A stretch of DNA of 64,000 nt, taken from CAXMST01 sp963700785. Lineage in GTDB: Bacteria > Actinomycetota > Thermoleophilia > Solirubrobacterales > 70-9. This document shows positions 62,878-64,000 of this stretch, piece by piece (the first letter of the stretch is position 1; each line of letters starts with the position of its first letter). The stretch is taken from NCBI GenBank assembly GCA_963700785.1, contig CAVOYZ010000005.1, positions 1 through 64,000 of the forward strand. Reading direction: 5' to 3'. The notes under the pieces are model-generated. The model saw nothing but the letters and a program-made list of their open reading frames with translations. It searched no databases and had not been told where the DNA came from. The position numbers and the translations under genes were made by a program.

Positions 62878-63789
62878 TCAGGTCGCCTCGCCGGCCGGTG
62901 CGGTGCGGTCCGTACCGGCAACCGGGCGCTGCCCGGAGGCGAGAGCGGCGAGGCCGGTATCGACATCGTCGGGCCGGATCGCCGCCAGCTTCTCCGCCCG
63001 GTGCTGCTGCCAGACGGTGAAGCCCATTGCGATCGCTGTGACGACGAACAGCAGCGTCGCCAGCACGTTGACCTCTACCGGGATCCCCCGCTGTGAGGCG
63101 CCGAAGATGAACAGCGGGAACGTGACCGTCGTTCCCGAGTTGAAGTTCGAGATCACGAAGTCGTCGAGCGAGAGGGCGAAGGCGAGCAGCGCGGCGGCGA
63201 CCAGCCCCGGGGCTAGCAGCGGCAGGGTGATCGTGCGGAAGGTGGTGAGCGGGGTGGCTCCGAGGTCGCGCGAGGCCTCCTCGAGCGATCTGTCGAAGCC
63301 GATCAACCGCGAGCGGACGACGACGACCACGAAGCTGATCGAGAACATGATGTGCGCGATCCACAGCGTGCTGAAGCCGCGGCTGACGTCGATGAAGACG
63401 AACATCGAGAGCAGCGCGGCGCCGAGCACGACCTCGGGCGTCGCCATCGGGATAACGATCAGCAGGTTCGCGAGCCGCCTGCCGGCGAACTGGTAGCGGA
63501 CCAGGCCCAGCGCAAGGAGCGTGCCGAGCGCGGTCGCGACCAGGGTCGAGAGCGCGGCGAGTTGCAGGCTCAGCACCAGTGCGTCGGTCAGCTCGGGGAT
63601 GCCGAAGGCGTTCTCCCAGTGAGAGAGGGTGAAGCCCTCCCAGGTGAAGTTGAACTTGCCCTTCGGATCGTTGAAGGAGAACACCGCGATCACCAGGATC
63701 GGGATCAGCATGTAGGCGACGGCGAGGATGCCGACGCCCATCACGGCGTGCTCGCGGATCCAGCGCCAGGCGCGCTTGACCGGGCTCAT
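62878..63789 (-). CDS. Polyamine-type ABC permease (PotC-like)
   Basis: A 303-residue permease. Six helices are expected; the first is VGILAVAYMLIPILVIAVFSF. The EAA loop reads EEASRDLGATPLTTFRTITLPLLAPG, and FSISFVVVVVRSRLIG and FALSLDDFVISNF are PotC-like. A C-terminal soluble extension of about 40 residues (from QHRAEKLAAIRPDD) is unusual. The ATG overlaps the stop of the potB-like gene (ATGA). Confidence 0.9.
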   Translation of the reverse strand: MSPVKRAWRWIREHAVMGVGILAVAYMLIPILVIAVFSFNDPKGKFNFTWEGFTLSHWENAFGIPELTDALVLSLQLAALSTLVATALGTLLALGLVRYQFAGRRLANLLIVIPMATPEVVLGAALLSMFVFIDVSRGFSTLWIAHIMFSISFVVVVVRSRLIGFDRSLEEASRDLGATPLTTFRTITLPLLAPGLVAAALLAFALSLDDFVISNFNSGTTVTFPLFIFGASQRGIPVEVNVLATLLFVVTAIAMGFTVWQQHRAEKLAAIRPDDVDTGLAALASGQRPVAGTDRTAPAGEAT

Positions 63790-64000
63790 GGGGTCGTCTC
63801 CTCACCCATCAGTGACTCAGAGCCGGCGAAGCGGATGTAGATCATCACGATCGCCAGGATCACAGCCATCACGACGAACGACAGGGCTGCGGCCGTCGGA
63901 TAGTTCTGCGTTCGCAGGTACTGATCCTGGATCACATTGCCGATCATCGCCTGATTCGGTCCGCCGAGGAAGGTTGCGTTGACGTAGTCGCCGAACGCGG
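63786..64000 (-). CDS. Polyamine-type ABC permease (PotB-like, partial)
   Basis: Only the last 71 codons lie in the window; the gene runs off the right edge. The visible part is AFGDYVNATFLGGPNQAMIGNVIQDQYLRTQNYPTAAALSFVVM, close to PotB, then a final helix and a tail ending GSESLMGEETTP. Its TGA overlaps the PotC-like ATG. The matching ATPase is not seen and may lie beyond the window. Confidence 0.88.
   Translation of the reverse strand, partial: AFGDYVNATFLGGPNQAMIGNVIQDQYLRTQNYPTAAALSFVVMAVILAIVMIYIRFAGSESLMGEETTP

Noticed and set aside
1..64000. Prophage, insertion sequence, tRNA or rRNA genes
   Set aside because: I saw no transposase, integrase, phage structural gene, cloverleaf-like sequence or rRNA signature on either strand.

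Overview
The window is high-GC bacterial chromosome, densely coded on both strands with many GTG/TTG starts. The gene families point to an actinobacterium: an Rpf-like transglycosylase, a c-di-AMP riboswitch before a cell-wall hydrolase, WS/DGAT, PPK2, many P450s/SDRs and a heliorhodopsin. Thermoleophilia/Solirubrobacterales is my best guess from gene content; this is inference, not proof. I saw no rRNA, tRNA, CRISPR array, insertion sequence or prophage.

Layout. 1-1,920: amino-acid ABC transporter (minus). 2,013-7,069: glyoxalase, P450, MBL hydrolase, M20 peptidase, SDR. 7,125-10,037: response regulator-histidine kinase-lipoprotein unit with a shared 11-bp direct-repeat box. 10,099-14,433: serine hydrolase, PPK2, secreted repeat protein, cupin, phosphoesterase, VOC protein. 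14,479-17,834: ABC exporter of the MacB/FtsX kind. 17,847-25,968: lipoate ligase-like protein, CRP-like site plus Rpf-like protein, SpoIIM-like protein, enoyl-CoA hydratase, a large PD40/RTX surface protein with three 270-bp repeats, and an SRPBCC protein. 25,998-35,164: adenylate cyclase, SDR, kinase-aminotransferase fusion, then WS/DGAT - heliorhodopsin - HD phosphohydrolase, and a second enoyl-CoA hydratase. 35,196-38,524: M23 peptidase behind a c-di-AMP riboswitch and a second CRP-like site, UppP, MFS transporter. 38,817-46,533: phosphate/polyphosphate island (PHO-box-controlled regulator, pstSCAB, phoU, ppx, two CHAD proteins). 46,530-48,045: arsenic cluster aquaporin-arsC / arsR. 48,156-53,459: SHOCT membrane protein, DUF2252 protein, ppk1. 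53,499-64,000: DAO-family oxidoreductase, membrane protein, Na+/H+ antiporter, glycosyltransferase, aldehyde dehydrogenase, mscL, and a polyamine-type ABC operon with an embedded P450.

How it fits together. Phosphate uptake (PstSCAB/PhoU), polyP synthesis (PPK1, PPK2), polyP hydrolysis (Ppx) and polyP-associated CHAD proteins lie in one window, with PHO-box-like repeats before both the regulator and pstS. Two peptidoglycan hydrolases share a CRP-type palindrome, and one adds c-di-AMP control; a class III cyclase is encoded between them. The heliorhodopsin cluster is the most unusual content.

Data quality. About thirty single-base indels, mostly insertions, break otherwise well-conserved genes, concentrated at 12-26 kb. 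In nearly every case gene length becomes a multiple of three when the inferred indels are removed, and three near-identical repeats differ only by one-base indels at the same spot. I read these as sequence errors and give corrected gene models as single features spanning the frameshifts.
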